A stretch of 64,000 nucleotides of DNA from Myrmaecium sp. VS I D KN 1. Its lineage: Eukaryota; Ascomycota; Dothideomycetes; Valsariales; Valsariaceae. The notes under the pieces are model-generated. The model was not told the DNA's origin, did not search any database, and saw nothing but the letters and a program-made list of their open reading frames with translations. The stretch's first letter is position 1, and the number at the start of each line of letters is the position of its first letter. The position numbers and the translations under genes were made by a program. The stretch covers positions 558,001 to 622,000 of the forward strand of contig JADQAV010000003.1 of assembly GCA_019775845.1 (NCBI GenBank). The letters run 5' to 3'. Positions 47,618 through 60,900 of the stretch are shown here, piece by piece.

Positions 47618-48042
47618 TGATTGATTTCTTGCCTTCTTTTCTGTCCTTCATTTTCCATCTTGTGTTTTTGTGGATGTGGAAAATGGGTATTTTCCGACTT
47701 TTTGGGCTCCAGTTTTTGGTGCGATGGTCATGCTTTTGAGGGTCTATGGTTGACCGCTTTTTACCTTTTTTCTTTTTGTTCTTACTGCTTTTTTTTCTCT
47801 CTATCTGACCGTGGTGTCGGAGCTAAGAGCGGCCCACGGATGGCTGCGAGCGAGCGGAACATTTGGTTTTGTTTTTGAGTTTGACTTTGTAGTGGAGAAT
47901 ATCACGAAGGACAATGCAAGGGAAAGAAGGAGGAGGAGGAAAGGAAGGGGAAGATACCATGTATGTATGTATGTTGTATGTACAATTCCCCAACTCAAAG
48001 AAAACGAACATCATCAAAAAAAAAGACAAACCCCCACCATCT
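47618..48042. other. Convergent intergenic region
   Basis: 425 bp between the 3' ends of the Zn2Cys6 (plus) and dihydroxyacetone kinase (minus) genes. T-rich on the plus strand after 47,620 and A-rich near 48,010, fitting 3' ends. No gene. Confidence 0.45.
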
Positions 48043-50301
48043 TCACCCCTCCACCTCCCCCACCTCCCCCTCCGTCTCCTCCACATCCATCCCCACCCCC
48101 ACCAACCCCCCAAGCCACACCGCCAACGCCCACGCCCCGGGATCGGGCGGGAGCTCGATCCCCGCCTCCCCTTTCTCCCCCTCCCCCTCCCCTTTCTCCG
48201 CAAACCGCTCCCTTAAATACCCCGCCCTCCCACACCGCGGGCGCATGCCCCTGGTGTTCCTCGCACCCCTTTGCGCCTCCCTTACCGCCTCCTCGAACCC
48301 CAACCCCCGATCCCCAACCCCCGGCTCCGCCAAGCCCGGCTCCGCCAGCGCCGCCGCGAACGGCACCAGCGCGTCCAGGACGGTGCGGTCGCCCGGTCGG
48401 GCGGGGGTGTAGGTGCGCAGGCGGGTGAGGGCGTGGGGGAGGGCGGCGGCGAGGGCTGCTAGGGTGGGTTGGTTGTGGAGGAAGTAGGGGGGCTCCTGGG
48501 GGAGCGCGCGCAGGGAGGAAGTTAAAGCGGTGAGGAGCAAGGTGAGGATTGCGGCGAGGGTGCCGCCGGTGGCGGAGAGGGGGGGGAGGAGGTGGGTTGT
48601 TAGGAGGGTGAAGAAGGGGATGGGCGTGTCGGGGAGGGAGGCCAGACTGTCCAAAATCCCCTGACACATCCCCGCCACGGCCTCGCCGCAGTCCCCGTCC
48701 CCCGTCTGCAGGTCGAAGTGCGTGATGAGCGGCTCGGCGGCGAGGCAGGCGTGGCAGGCGCGCTGGAGGGCGGGGATGAGTTCTGGAGGGGCTATGGGGG
48801 AGGGGGGGTTAGTTGGGGGGTTGGTTTTGGCGGGGGGAAGGGGAGGGGGGAGGATGTACTTATGGGACCGTTGGCGTCGGCTTGTGCCATTTCGGGGTCG
48901 AGTTCGTCGGCTTCGACATCGTCGGGGATGGGGTGATGGTGCTGGAGGTCGGCGGCGACGGGTCGGTAAGTGTTCTTGGGCCAGGCGGGCGCGTCGGTGG
49001 GGGCGTCGAGGAGGGCGGTGATGGCGGCGGGGTCGTCGGGGCCCATGGCGCGGGCGAGGCCGGAGAGGTTGCCCAGGGTGATGGAGAAGCCGGGCCCGTT
49101 GAGGGAGGTTTCGAAGGCGCCGACGAAGATGCGGGTGAGGTGGATGTGCCAGTCGTTCTCTGTTGGAGGAGAGAGGTCAGCGACGGAAGGGGGAAGTAAG
49201 AGGAGGATCGATTGCCGCTGTACCTAGCTGCTGCCTCGCGATCTCGGCCAAGGCTTCTAGTTCTAGCGGTGATAAGCCGCCGAAGTTGTTGACTAGCATG
49301 AGGACTTCGTCACCCGGCCCGAAGCGGACGAAGGCGCGCTCTTTGTCGTGCGGGTCGAGGAGGTAGAGGAGCATCTCCTTGATCAGATCTTCCGCCGAGG
49401 GAAGTGGGGAGATGGTCCGGAGGCCCTAAAACAATATCCGCTTCAGTATCCGCTTCCGCTTCCGCACCGTCTTCCGACCAACGCGGAAGAGAAAAGAGAA
49501 CCCACCGGCTCATTATGAATCCCCATCCCAACCTCGACCGTATCCGCCGGGACCGGCTCATGGTGCGGCCGGCCAGGGACGTGGCAGCGATCCAGACTCG
49601 CGCCGATGGTGACGAGCTGGTCGTTTCCCAGCCGGCCCAACTTCACCACCTCCTCGAACGACCAGCCTGCCTCGCTCGCCGCGCCGAGGAGTTTGAGCAC
49701 TGCGAAAAGCATCAGCCAACGCTCCCCAAGAAAAAGGACGAGGAAAAAAAAGAAAAAAAGAAACGGAAAACATACAAACCAAATTCCCCACCAACCCCCT
49801 CCTCCCCAACCTCCCCTCCGCCTCCACATTGCCCCGCGGCAACGCCGCATCCTCCGCCATCACCACAACCTCACAGCGAATGCCCAACGCCAGGGCCCTC
49901 TCGCGCGCCAATCCAAAATGCAACCGATCCCCCGTATAATTCGTGATGCACAAAATCACCCCCCTTTCCCTTTCCCTTTCCCCTTCCCCTTCGCCTCTCG
50001 GCGCCACCGCCCGAATCGCCGCCAACACCTGCCCGGCGCTCGGGCAGGCGAAGATGTCCCCGGCCACGGCGGCGGCCAGGAAGCCGGCGCCGACGTAGCC
50101 GTGCCAGGCGGGTTCGTGGCCGGCGCCGCCGCCGGAGACGAGGGCGGTGGTTTTGTTGGTGCTGGACAAAGGGTTGTAGAGCACGCGGGATTTTGGGAGG
50201 AGGCGCAGGTTCGGGTGCCGGGCGCTGAAGGAGGATTGGGCCAGCGGCACGAGGTGCGCGGAGGGGTTGGTGGTCGGGGGGAAGAAGTGTTTTGTTGACA
50301 T
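48043..50301 (-). CDS. DAK1: Dihydroxyacetone kinase
   Basis: Phosphorylates dihydroxyacetone with ATP to dihydroxyacetone phosphate, detoxifying it and feeding glycerol carbon into glycolysis; cytosolic. Exons 50301-49776, 49699-49506, 49425-49224, 49159-48860 and 48791-48043 give 656 aa; introns of 76, 80, 64 and 68 nt, with GTATGT, GTGGGT, GTACAG and GTACAT donors. DhaK domain: SGGGAGHEP at 56-64, GYVGAGFLAAAVAGDIFACP, ITNYTGDRLHFGLA, and His215 in RCHVPGR, equivalent to the His that binds substrate covalently. IHNEPGLRTISP and LMLVNNFGGLSPLEL form across and after the second junction. DhaL (ATP) domain from about 408, with metal-binding D434, D439, D441 in DLQTGDGDCG, and RPGDRTVLDALVPFA. 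Odd points: a GEGEGERERERG low-complexity insert in the DhaK domain and a Glu/Gly-rich C-terminus. All catalytic residues look intact. Confidence 0.94.
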
Positions 50302-51860
50302 GGTGGGGGGAGGCTGTGGGGGGTTGGTCTTTGTTTGATACTCTTTCTTGGCCTTGCGGTGAAGTGTACGGCGGGGATGGAGACGCGGAAGGGATTCAAG
50401 GAGGAAAGGAGTGAGGATGAGAGCGTGGAGACCAAGAAGAAGCACAAGAAGAAGGAGAGCGGATCAGCAGAACAAGCCGACGACGGACAACGGACAAGGG
50501 TGAAGAAGACGAGTAAGACGGCGAGGACGAAGCAAGAGAAGGAGAACAGCGAGCGGGACAAGGGAATATATAATCCTACCCTCCCTCCGAGGCCCCTCCC
50601 ACTCCCACTTCTACTCCCCCGGATATACAAACGCGAAGCGATCGCGAAAAGCGATCCAGGAACCCACTCGAAGGAAGGAAGCCATTGCAACCATTTCTCT
50701 CCGCCCACATGACCTCTCTCTCTCCCTCTCCATCCCCATCATCTCCATCCACCCAGCCCAAGATAGAAACAGAGCGATCGAGAGACCGGAAGACCTCAAA
50801 ACAGCCTAGCCGAAATAACAGATCAAGCCCGGTCGGAGCGGTTCTTCCCCGCAAAATGAAAGAAACAGGCGAACGAGAATGGATAGACGGAAGAAGCGGG
50901 GTATGTACGGAGGTACTACTCGGATCCGACGGTCTCAGCCTGATGCTGACGATCCATGATGATGATCTTCCCGTCCGACCCTTTCGGCATCGGTCCAAGT
51001 TAACCCGTCGGGCTCCCCCGCCGTTCCCCGCCATCGACCTCCCCACTCAACCCCGCGGCCATTCGGATTACCCGATTCGGCAATCCCGGTGCAGTAATTT
51101 CTGTCAGCCTTCCACTTCCAACAACGACAGCAACACCACCCGAGGCACGACGAACGTTACGCAGCTGAAAGCTTTGTTCCTTTCGTCTCTGATGCTTTCA
51201 TCTTTCTAGGCTGCATCTCATCTCCTTTCACGGAAAAGACGGAGCAGCAAGGAAAGAAAAGGAACGAAGAGAGAAACATACTTAACGACATAACGTAAAG
51301 GGCGGAGCACTCCCTCCCCTGCAACTCAAAAGTTTCTCTCATATAACATACACACACAGAAAGAGAGAGAGAAAGAGATGCAGTGACCTCTCCAGGCATG
51401 GACACAGACTCAGACATAGACAGACACGCTTGAGGGCTTACATAAAAGACACAGAGGAAGAAAAAGAAACGTGCACCGCATCCCACGAGGCGTTCGAGAA
51501 TCCGAGGATTCTGGACGAGGATATCTAGAAACACAAAAGAACAAGAAGAGAGGAAAAGAAAAAAACCAAAGAGTCTTGCTAGCCACGGTGCCTCGCCACC
51601 GGGAAAGGAAAAGAGGCCATAGAAAGAGGCTGAAAACAGACACGGGATGGGAAAGAAACAAGCAAAGGACATAAGTGAAACAAAACTCCCGAATCCCACA
51701 TGATCATCCCTCTCCTTCTTTCTTTTTGTCATCTCTCTTTTCCGTTTTTCATGTCTCTTCTCCGTCTTAACTTTCCGCTCTTTCCCTCCTCCTCTCAACT
51801 TCCGAAAGAAAGATTTTTCCATCGTCAAACAACTCACAACCAACCCACACCAAAAAACCT
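50302..51860. other. Intergenic: upstream of dihydroxyacetone kinase, downstream of the cell-wall protein gene
   Basis: 1.56 kb. AAG-rich purine tract at 50,400-50,560 (pyrimidine-rich on the minus strand, fitting the leader of the kinase), TATATAAT at 50,567-50,574 which would read ATTATATA on the minus strand, and AGAGAG runs at 51,360. No supported gene; the 238-codon minus-strand frame 51157-51873 is low-complexity. Confidence 0.45.
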
Positions 51861-52424
51861 CTACACCAACCACCCCCCAACCAGCACCAAACCCCCCAAA
51901 ACCCAGCCCTCCACCCCCCTTCCCAGCGCCGCCCCATTCGCCGTCTCAGTCGCTGTCGTGGTAACCGCATACTTCCCCGTCGCCAACCCAATATGCCCAC
52001 TGCCCGGGCTGGCCCCCTGATCCACCACGCTGGCAAACGTCTGCGTGTACACGACGGGGACCCACGTCGTGCTGCCGCCCGACAGCGTCGTCTCCACCCA
52101 CTCCGTCGTCACCGTGTCCATCTGGCTGGCCTGCGTCGTTGTCACCGCCGCCACGACTTCGCGGTTGGCCAGGTCGGCGAGGGTGAGGGTGGGGGTCGCG
52201 GAGGCGGTGGCGGTGGCCGAGGCGAGGAGGGAGGAGAAGTAGGCTGCTGCGGCGGTGGGGTCGAGGGGGTTGTAGGGGAGGGTGCGGGGGTGGGTTGCGC
52301 TGGTGGGGGTGCTGGTTGCCGTTGTGGTGGTGGTCGTGGAAGCGGAGGCGGAGGCGGGGAGGAGGTAGGCGCCGTTTGTTAGGGCCGGGAGGGCGGCGAG
52401 GAGGTAGGTGGTTGGAAGACGCAT
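51861..52424 (-). CDS. Small secreted Thr/Ser-rich protein, probably GPI-anchored (KRE1-like)
   Basis: 187 aa, single exon. N-terminal signal peptide MRLPTTYLLAALPALTNGAY, a Ser/Thr/Ala-rich stalk likely to be O-mannosylated, a conserved-looking core (VTTEWVETTLSGGSTTWVPV, VYTQTF, DQGASPGSGHIGLATG), then a C-terminal hydrophobic tail (GWVLGGLVLVGGWLV) after a small-residue NGAALG site, as in GPI-anchor signals. The TWVPV core plus this layout resembles fungal Kre1-type cell-wall proteins involved in beta-1,6-glucan, but assignment is tentative. The gene stands alone; about 2.5 kb upstream is non-coding. Confidence 0.8.
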   Translation of the reverse strand: MRLPTTYLLAALPALTNGAYLLPASASASTTTTTTATSTPTSATHPRTLPYNPLDPTAAAAYFSSLLASATATASATPTLTLADLANREVVAAVTTTQASQMDTVTTEWVETTLSGGSTTWVPVVYTQTFASVVDQGASPGSGHIGLATGKYAVTTTATETANGAALGRGVEGWVLGGLVLVGGWLV

Positions 52425-54950
52425 GGCGTTGGCGGTGGTGAGTGCGTGAACCGGAGAGGTGTCGTTGTGGAGACGGTGGAAGGCGTCTGTGCTGTCTTTC
52501 GACGACTAGAGTGACAGAGGATGCTTGTGCTGTGGAGAATGTTAGGTGGATGTCATGACTGACGGTCAGTAGAGCGCAGACGTACCTTGGTTCCAGCAAT
52601 CGCACTGACACCAGACTGTCGCCGACAGATCAGATGCGGTCGTGCTTCCTGAGTGTAAGTCGCAGTGGTGACTCTCGAAGACAAGCTCGTGCGTGGGGCG
52701 AGGAGTCGTGCGCGCAGCCCTGAGCCGTTTTCGTCGAGCGTCGATGTGGGTGAAAGAACGACGTCAGGTGTTGCGGAAAGCAGCGTCGGTGAAGTGGGGT
52801 CACAAGCGGAACGACTGATATAGCACCGATGGAACGCGGATTGGAAGGCGCGAGCGAGTGCGAAGCTGTTCCGGCCGGAGGTGATCGATCGCAGTGCAGT
52901 GGCTGACCTGAGGCGCCGTTGACAACAACGTCGGTTGTGTGTATACAATACCTCCCGTACACACACGCACGGGCAAGCAATGGCAGCCGAAGAGTAAGGT
53001 AGGTGGGCACGGTACCTAGGCGTGTTCGACCGGGGAAAGTGGATGGATCAGGAACGGAGAGCTTAACGCAGCAACGGATGCTTGAGCGAGAGGTGGGAAG
53101 GCGTGACGCGGCTCTCTTCGGGGAGGGAAAAGTTCAAGCTCGTAGTCGGTATGTGGACCGAAAGGGGGCACAGGAGGTCGCGCGATAATTACACCGAAAG
53201 ACGAAAGACCGAGTGAGTGGTTTGGCAGCTACGATGAGAGACGGGAGAGGGAGCGCGAGAGAGAGAAAGTGAAAGAGTGAATTTGAGAAGAGATGCACGA
53301 CAAGAGGCAGGAAGCACGGAGGAAGGAGAAAAGAAAGGAGAGAGCACGCAAGACAGAGAGAGACCGAGAAAGACGCATCTGCCCCACGACGGCAGTGGCG
53401 GACGTGAGGCGCGTATGTGCGTTCGTTCGTTCATGCGTTACGTGCGCGCGCGGCGCCGAAGAGAGATCCATACCTACCTACCTAGATTTCCCGCGGTTCA
53501 CGATAGGCCGAGTTGCCCGATCCGGTCGTCGGATGAAGCTCGAGCGTGCCGGAGAAGTTCCTTGGGTCCAGTAGTTGTGAAAGATGGGTCCGGTCCAGAA
53601 CAGCGATAGTGGTCCACCATCGCCAGCATCCCTCTACGAGTATATATAAAGAGAGACCTACCTCTCACCAGCCATTCACTCGATAATATCGCTCCCCTGT
53701 CATCTCTCTTCTTGTGTAGAAAAGAAATCGAGAACAAGTCACAGTCTCGGTCAGTCGTCGAAGACCGATCTTAGTCCCTGAACGCCCTTCGCTCGAGGAA
53801 AAAATCCCAATCAGGCTAGTCACACACTAATCGAAGGTCCCGGGCACGTCAGGGCCGCCCAACGCGCACGCCTCACAGCCCTCAGCCGAAACGGCTTTTC
53901 TTCTCTCTTCCTTTTCTTTCCCAGGTCCCCTCTTTCACGATCGCAGGAGAGCAAGCTCGTATCGATGTTGAGTGAGTGAGTGAAGATAGATCGGATCGGA
54001 ACCCTCGTATCTCTTCGATCTTCACGATCCCGACAGATACAAATACAAACACGAGAATAGCACGACCGCCTCCGCCGCCGCCCGCCACCCGCCGCCTTGG
54101 AAACGCGGTCTCGACAGCGGGCATGGCGTCTTCTCTTCTTCATCGGACCGTCCGCTAACTAACAGCACCGTGACGCGTCCCTCCCGCGCCCCTATCCTCC
54201 TCCTACCAAATCCATCCGCCCAGCAGGCAAGCACCAAAACCAACTTGCCTTCCATGAGCACAGTACCTACTTACCTACGGTGCGGTCATTTACCACTTAA
54301 CGGTACCAGTTGAAGTGCAAGCTATGTAGGCATAATTGATCGTCGGCGTTCCTTCCTTCCCGTCTCGTATCCGGTTCCTTTCCGAGGGGGAAGGGGTTCA
54401 CGGGTTTCAAGGGGCAGGGCAGAGCAGGGGTTCAGTTCGGCTCCGTTCCGTTCGGCTCGGTTCGGCTAAGCGCTCGCAAAGCGTGCCAGGCAGAAAGGGG
54501 GAAAACGCCGACGCCTGCCTGCGCTGCTTGTCGGGCCTCGATGATATTTACTGTCATTGAACCTCATGAATTCCGCATAGTACTGATGGAGGTAGATGGA
54601 TCTGTAAACCGATGAATATATTCCCAGAATCTAGGATTACCTGCGACACACACGCTGCGCCCTGCACATGTATGGGCCTCGATATCGTCGCGCGGGAGAT
54701 GTTTAGTATAGGATAAGAGCTACTCCATTAGAAGAAGAGAAAAAAGAAGGATCGTTCCTTCGAGCGAACGTGTGATACAGGGAAACCAAATAATATAAAA
54801 AGGGAAGATCCATTCGGAGGATTCGTTCCAACACAGCCGCACACGACGCAGAGCTCTGGTCATGCTCAAGAAAAAAAAGCAAAGAAGGAAAAATGAATCC
54901 GTCGAGAGAATCAAACCCACCATCCACGAACTCCCATCACACACACCCAC
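52425..54950. other. 2.5-kb intergenic region
   Basis: Between the start of the secreted-protein gene and the 3' end of the TFIIIC gene, both minus. A CTTTCGACGACTAG tract and several ACCTACCTACC runs (about 53,471 and 54,270) occur, and TATATATAAAG at 53,640 is a plus-strand TATA-like element without an obvious gene. No convincing ORF. Confidence 0.45.
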
Positions 54951-57900
54951 TCACCCCGCAATCTCCGCCCCAGCCACCGGTCCCGCCGCCGCCGCCTTCG
55001 CCCTCAACTCCTCCAACCCCGCACTCCCACGATCCATAACCACACGACCAGTCCTCCTCTCATCCCAGGGGACCCAATCCCAAAGGACCCCCCACCATCC
55101 GGGCCGGAGATGAAAGCGGTCCTCCCCGGCGGCGGTGCCGGTGACGGTGCCGGTGACGGTGCCGAAGAGCTCCGCCGTCGTCGCCACGACGCCAGCCTCG
55201 CGCATCCAGCCCATCAGCAACCGCATCTCCCACGGAGCGGGCATGTTTTTCATGAGCTTGACCAGCTGCTCGATGCTTACGCCGGGCCGGGTCGCGAGCG
55301 CGTGGCATGTCGTCGAGAGGAGTCGGCACCAGAGCGTTGGGACTAGGGCGTCGTGGATGTCCCTCCACAGGGGGATGGGTGCGTCTGGGCGGGCGCGCGA
55401 GGGGTCGGGTGGAGCGGGTAGCACGCCCTCTCTCTCCTCGCCGCCGCCGACCGGGCCGCCGCGCATGAGAACGTCGCTGTCGTCGCGCTGGAGCGGGCTG
55501 CCGTAGCGGTACTGCGAGGTTGGGATGATCTCCAAACCCCATGCGAGCCGCGCCTTGTCCATTTGCATGCTCTGGTAGCTTCCCTCCAAGAATCCCCAGA
55601 CGGTGAGTCGAGGCCAGGGGTGTCCGAAGTTGTTGTCGACGGGTGGGAGGACCGGGACCAGCTGGACCCAGCCCATGGCGAGCAGGTTCATGGTCGCGAG
55701 CACGGCGCCGTCGGAAGCATCGATCGGGACGGCGTGACGGCGTTGGTGCGCGGGAACGGCGGGGGAGAAGAGGCGGTCGAGATGCCGCTTGAAGTGGACG
55801 GCATCCTCGAGAGCATTGGGATCGAGAGGCGGATGCCGGAAGGCGGACTTGAAGTGGTCGGCGAAGTCGTAATTGCGGCCTTGCATGAGGCGCTCTTTGT
55901 TTTTGTGTCGAATCGTCTTGTCGGCAACCAGAGAGCTGAGAGCGCGGTTGACCAGATTCTCATCCAAACGAGCAAGCTTCGAGTGCGCCCTGTTGCCGTC
56001 GTATGTCTCCGCGGGCGTAGCGGTGTTGGCACGGATCCAAGTACGAGCAACCAAAAGTTCGTCGTCATCTGCCAGCTGCGCCTTGATCTTAGGTGTATCC
56101 GAGGTCGTCAAGGGCTTTGCGAATGGCAGCGTACTGGTGACTTCCGCACGGCGCGAGCCGAGTGAAGTAGCCTTGTGCAGATAATCCTTCTGAGACTGGA
56201 TGCTTGGATTGTCCACCTTCTCGACCCTCCACTTCCGTTCAAACTCCGCGCGTGAGGAGGGTAGGGGCGGCAGAAAATCATCGCCAACAAGCTCGATATT
56301 CTCCATCGCCCACTTGATCAGCCATGCCCAGTCATAGGACTCAAGGTTTTGATAATTGGGCAAGGGAACCTCATCCCTGTCGACGGCTTCCAGGAAAGCC
56401 TTCTGGAAGTCTTCGCCCAGCTTATCGATGACCGTACTGCTATGATTACGCAACCAGGCAACCCGGTTGCGGAACGAAGCGATGTCAAAATGAGGATGGT
56501 CCCGAAAGACGTGCTGAATAAGCTGCCAGTTGATGCCTCTTGCATCCCCACCAGCCAAATGAGAGATAACCACCACGGCGTAGAGAAGCTTCCTGGTGTC
56601 TGCAGGCGTGATGACGCACAAGGGATCCTGCGCAAAATAGCCTTTCATCGAGGGCATGCCCTTGTCAGGCACGGAACGGGACAGCCGAGGACGTCCGGCG
56701 GCATTGGCTCGCTTTGAAGTCTCGGTACCGGCACGGGCTTTCTGTCGCATCTGCCTCTTCCTTGACCTCTCCTCATTCTTCTCTTGATCAGTCCGCCTCC
56801 CGGTCTGCTTCCGAGTCACCTTGCGGGGCAGAAAGTCATTGTCGATTTCCTCGAGGAGCTGCTGATCAGCGGTAGGCGGAGCATCCAGCGTATACAGCCT
56901 ACTCTGAGGAGCGTCCCAAAGCGGTTCCAGACGAGCCTCAGGGGCGACGACGTGCTCGCCAGAACCGACAAAGTTCAAGAATACAGGCTGCCGCAGCACC
57001 CTTCCGATACAAAGAAGGTCGGCGCTCACCTTCTCCCATTGCATCCATTTGACAAGGTCGTACTCGAACTTGCTGTATGCCGGGTCGGCCCACGAGTTGT
57101 GGTTTCGCTCCTTGCCCCGGATGAACTTCAGCCTCGTAATCTCCTGAACCGTCTTTGGCATGACGTCTTCCCACGACTGCTGTGGATCGGATGTCACCCA
57201 AAGCTCGAGGCGAGCGTTGCGGACATATGCAAAGTCGGTACTGAAAACACCAATGTTGGGATAGAACTGGACGCCAGGCTGCATGAGTGAGCCCCACACT
57301 TGCCATTCGTATGCGGTGTCGTAGGTGGCAGGATTGTAGTTGACAAACTTCCGCTGCTCCGCATCTGTAGCTTCATCTCGAGCCCTTCCATTCAGCGCAG
57401 CCGGACCATTGCGGACGGGAAAGAGCCACATCTCACCCGGTTCGGCTTGGAAAGCTTCCTCCACCTCATCCTCCGCCTGCACCAGATCTCCGCTAGGGGG
57501 TACGGCGGCATCTTCACCCACAGGCTGGATCTTAGGTCTTCTCGGGGCTCTTTCTCGTGCTGGCGTGAATTTCGGAAGGACAGTGCCGGCCTTACTCAGA
57601 TCCAGGGTGTTCAGGTACGACGCAAGGCCAGCTGGAGCTTCCAGAGGGCCATGTACTTCTTCTTCTTCGCTGTCGTACTCTTCGTCTTCCTCCAACCCAG
57701 CCGCTCGAGCCTGCGAGGAGACCTGCTCCAGTTCGTTCGTCGTATCCTCGTCGCCAACGGAATCGGAACTGTCTTCGGTGGTCCGGGGAGCACTGGTAAG
57801 TGGTTTGGCCGGGCGTAGAGGAGCAAGCCGTTGCAGACGCAGACCGGATCCCGCATCGAGCCTCTTTGCAGCGTACCGAGCTGCGGCTCGTTCCGCATCT

Positions 57901-60900
57901 TTCCTCTTCCGCTCCGCCTTCTTCTCGGCCGTCTCGTTTTTCTTGCGTTCTTCACGCTTCCGGCGGGCCGCCTCAACTCTTTTTTCAATATTCAGTTCCA
58001 GAGCGCTCTTGTACACCCGTTCGACCTCAACAGAATCCTGAATCTCAAAGTCGGATCCAGGTGGTCTATAAGCTGGCACAACTGGGCCATAGCCACGAGG
58101 ATAGTAAGGCTTCGCGTTCGCGTCTTGCGAAAGCGCGTTGATCATCCTCCTCTGGCATTCCTTTACTTCGGGCGACTGTGTGGTGAGGTGCGGCAGGACC
58201 AGGATATGCTTGGTCACCAGCAGGCCGTTGCTGTCCTTAAACGTGAACGCAAGCTTTCGTAGCTTTTGATAGTCAACCAGATGGCGCACGGTGTTGCGAA
58301 TAGTATGTCGGTCGGGCGCGTTGATCCGACCACGATGCATTTTGTTCCACTCTTGTGTGAAAGCAAGCGACATCTCGTTGTCACCAGGAAAGACGCCATT
58401 GCAGTTCTCCATGACTTTCATCACAGTTGTGGTGCGCAAATGCATGATTCCACCACCGCCACGGCCAACGCCTCGCTTCTTCTTTTCCTTCTTCTCAACG
58501 TGCTCCTCAGCGACCACAAGGTTTGGTTCATCAGTGCTACCGTTGCCATTTGCCACTCCTTCAGACGCAGCAGTTGCGGAGCCTGTGGAAACGGATGGTA
58601 TAGGTTGCTCGACCGCAGCTGCAGCTGGTGCTTCGGAAGCTGGAGCGCGCTCTTCGACCCCTTCAGTAGCAGCGGCACTTTCCGTTCGACTAGCTTCAGT
58701 CACAGTCTGCTCAGCAGTTATAGCCGCTGTTTCTTGACTGCTGCTGATCTTACGTCCATTCTCAGCCTCACTCGGCTCGGAATCCGAACTGGCCAAGTCA
58801 GCATGGCGCGCGTAGGCAGCGGCTCGCTGACTAGCCGCTCCCGTATACCTGGCTGCTCGTTCCGCTGCCTTTTCACGCGCTCTCGCCACTTTTCGCAGAG
58901 CACGCTGCTCCGGGGTTTCTTGCAATCGCGGCGGCCGTGCTGCCCTAGTTGCTGCCGGCGATTCACTCGGGGTAGCCGAACGTGCCCGAGGCCGCGCAGA
59001 GTTCCGGACGCTGGCTAACGTATCTGGCTCGATCATGAAACCAAGGCTATCAGGCGCGTCTCGCTTAGGAGTTCTCGACGCGTCGTCTTCATCATTATCC
59101 GAAACGGCTATGGCTTGGCGTTGATGCTGCACGATCAGTTCACGCAGTTTTTTCGATTTCATGACTGCACTTCGAGAGTAGACGGGGACTTGCTCAGGCA
59201 AAAACCACTCGAACTCTTTCAGCCGTGGAGATTTGAAGACCGCGATCTTGGCTTTGCGCGGACGACCTCGGACCAATGGATTGTGCGGCTTGGCTGAGCC
59301 CGGCGGATCGATGTAGACCCCAGGAAGTGAAAGGTCTCGGGGTTCTTGAGCAGCCGGTGACGCTAGTGGTGTCTTCCCTGTTGCTTTCCGTGTCCTAGAA
59401 GGCCGCGAGTTAACAAGAGCTGGAACAACACTCGGATCTTCGGAATGAGGAGCCTGCTGCGATGTCGTCATTGAAGCATCCGGTTGATCCAAGATCAACT
59501 TCCGGTCCGAGGTGGACATGCTAGGTTGTTTGTGCAATATTCCTCGTGAGGATCCTGAATGAGTCGGAATATCTTGCATGGCGGGAACTGGTGGTCCAGC
59601 GACGTCGTTGTGCGCTGCTGAGACATTTCCGATCGACTGGGTGTTACCGAGGGGCAAGTCCAGACTGGATGATAGAGAATTGGGATGAGATTCTTCACTA
59701 GGAACAGGTGCATCACTAGTGATGCCACGCGTAGTCTGAACCGATTGCTGAGACTCCACCGCAAGGTTGGCTTCAGGCACATAGTGCTGTGGAGTAAGGC
59801 TGCCATGGCGCGGCGTAGATAGACCTGGAACGTATGCCGGAACTTGTGGAACCAAGCCCGAAGCGATCTGCTGTGGTCCACCATAAGGGGATGTATATGT
59901 TGCTTCTTGTAGGTTTGGGGGGCCCAGCTGCATTGTCACGGCGGGAGATGAAGCTGCCCTTGCGGGCTCCGATGACTGAGAGGCAATTGCCTGATGAGAC
60001 GCGGGTTCTGTCGATGTTTGCGTATCGATGGCAGTAGCTGCGGGAAGCGGTACTGGCGTTCCATGATTCGTGCTCGTAAGGCTTGGAAAACTTTCTTGGG
60101 TAGGTTCACCATTGGAGGGCGGTGCGGAAGGAATCTCCGGAGCCCGTGTAGAGCTCAGGTAAGACTTGGGAGCCTCATGTGCGGGTTCGTCCTCAGTTGG
60201 TACAGACATGGGTATATCCTCTCCAACCTCGGATTCTGCGTAGCTGGCCTCGCCGGTCTTTCTCTTCTTAGCTGCCCCCCTTTCCTCGAATGCTTCGCCC
60301 CCATCCGCCAGTATATCTTCGACGGTAGCCTCTTCCGCCTTCCTCTTCCTCGTCGCGTTTTCCTCATCTTGCCTTCTCTTCTTTTCCGCTTTCTCTTCCT
60401 CCTTCTTGCGCTTCTTCTCTTCCTTCTCTCGCTCCCTCTCTTCTTTTCTCCGCCTTGCCTCCTCTCTCTTCTTCAGATGAGCCTCTCGCTTCTCCCTCTG
60501 TCTAATTTCCGTCGGAGTTTGTCCGGGAGGGTAGCGACGCTTGGAACCTTTCGGACGGCCGATGTGTAGGTCTCTCAGAAGAAGAGGGGTGACTGGAAGC
60601 GGGGCGTTGCCAGGAGTATAGGGCGTCGCGGATTTTGAAGGCGTATTAGGTGCGGAAGAATAGATGGGAGTGGACGCGCCTGATCCTGTATTTTCTGCTC
60701 GGCGCTTACGCGCTGCGAAGTAGTTTCCCGTCATGGCGTTTTCGAGCAGCGTGTATATATCTAGCCCGTCGTCTGTGTGCATGCCGACAAGGCCATTTAT
60801 AACATCCTCCGACATCCGACGGTAGGAGTTGAGCGTGCTTGTTTTCCTATCCACGATCCTCCGGCATTCGCGAAGAGTCAGATTACCGTCGCCTTCGAAA

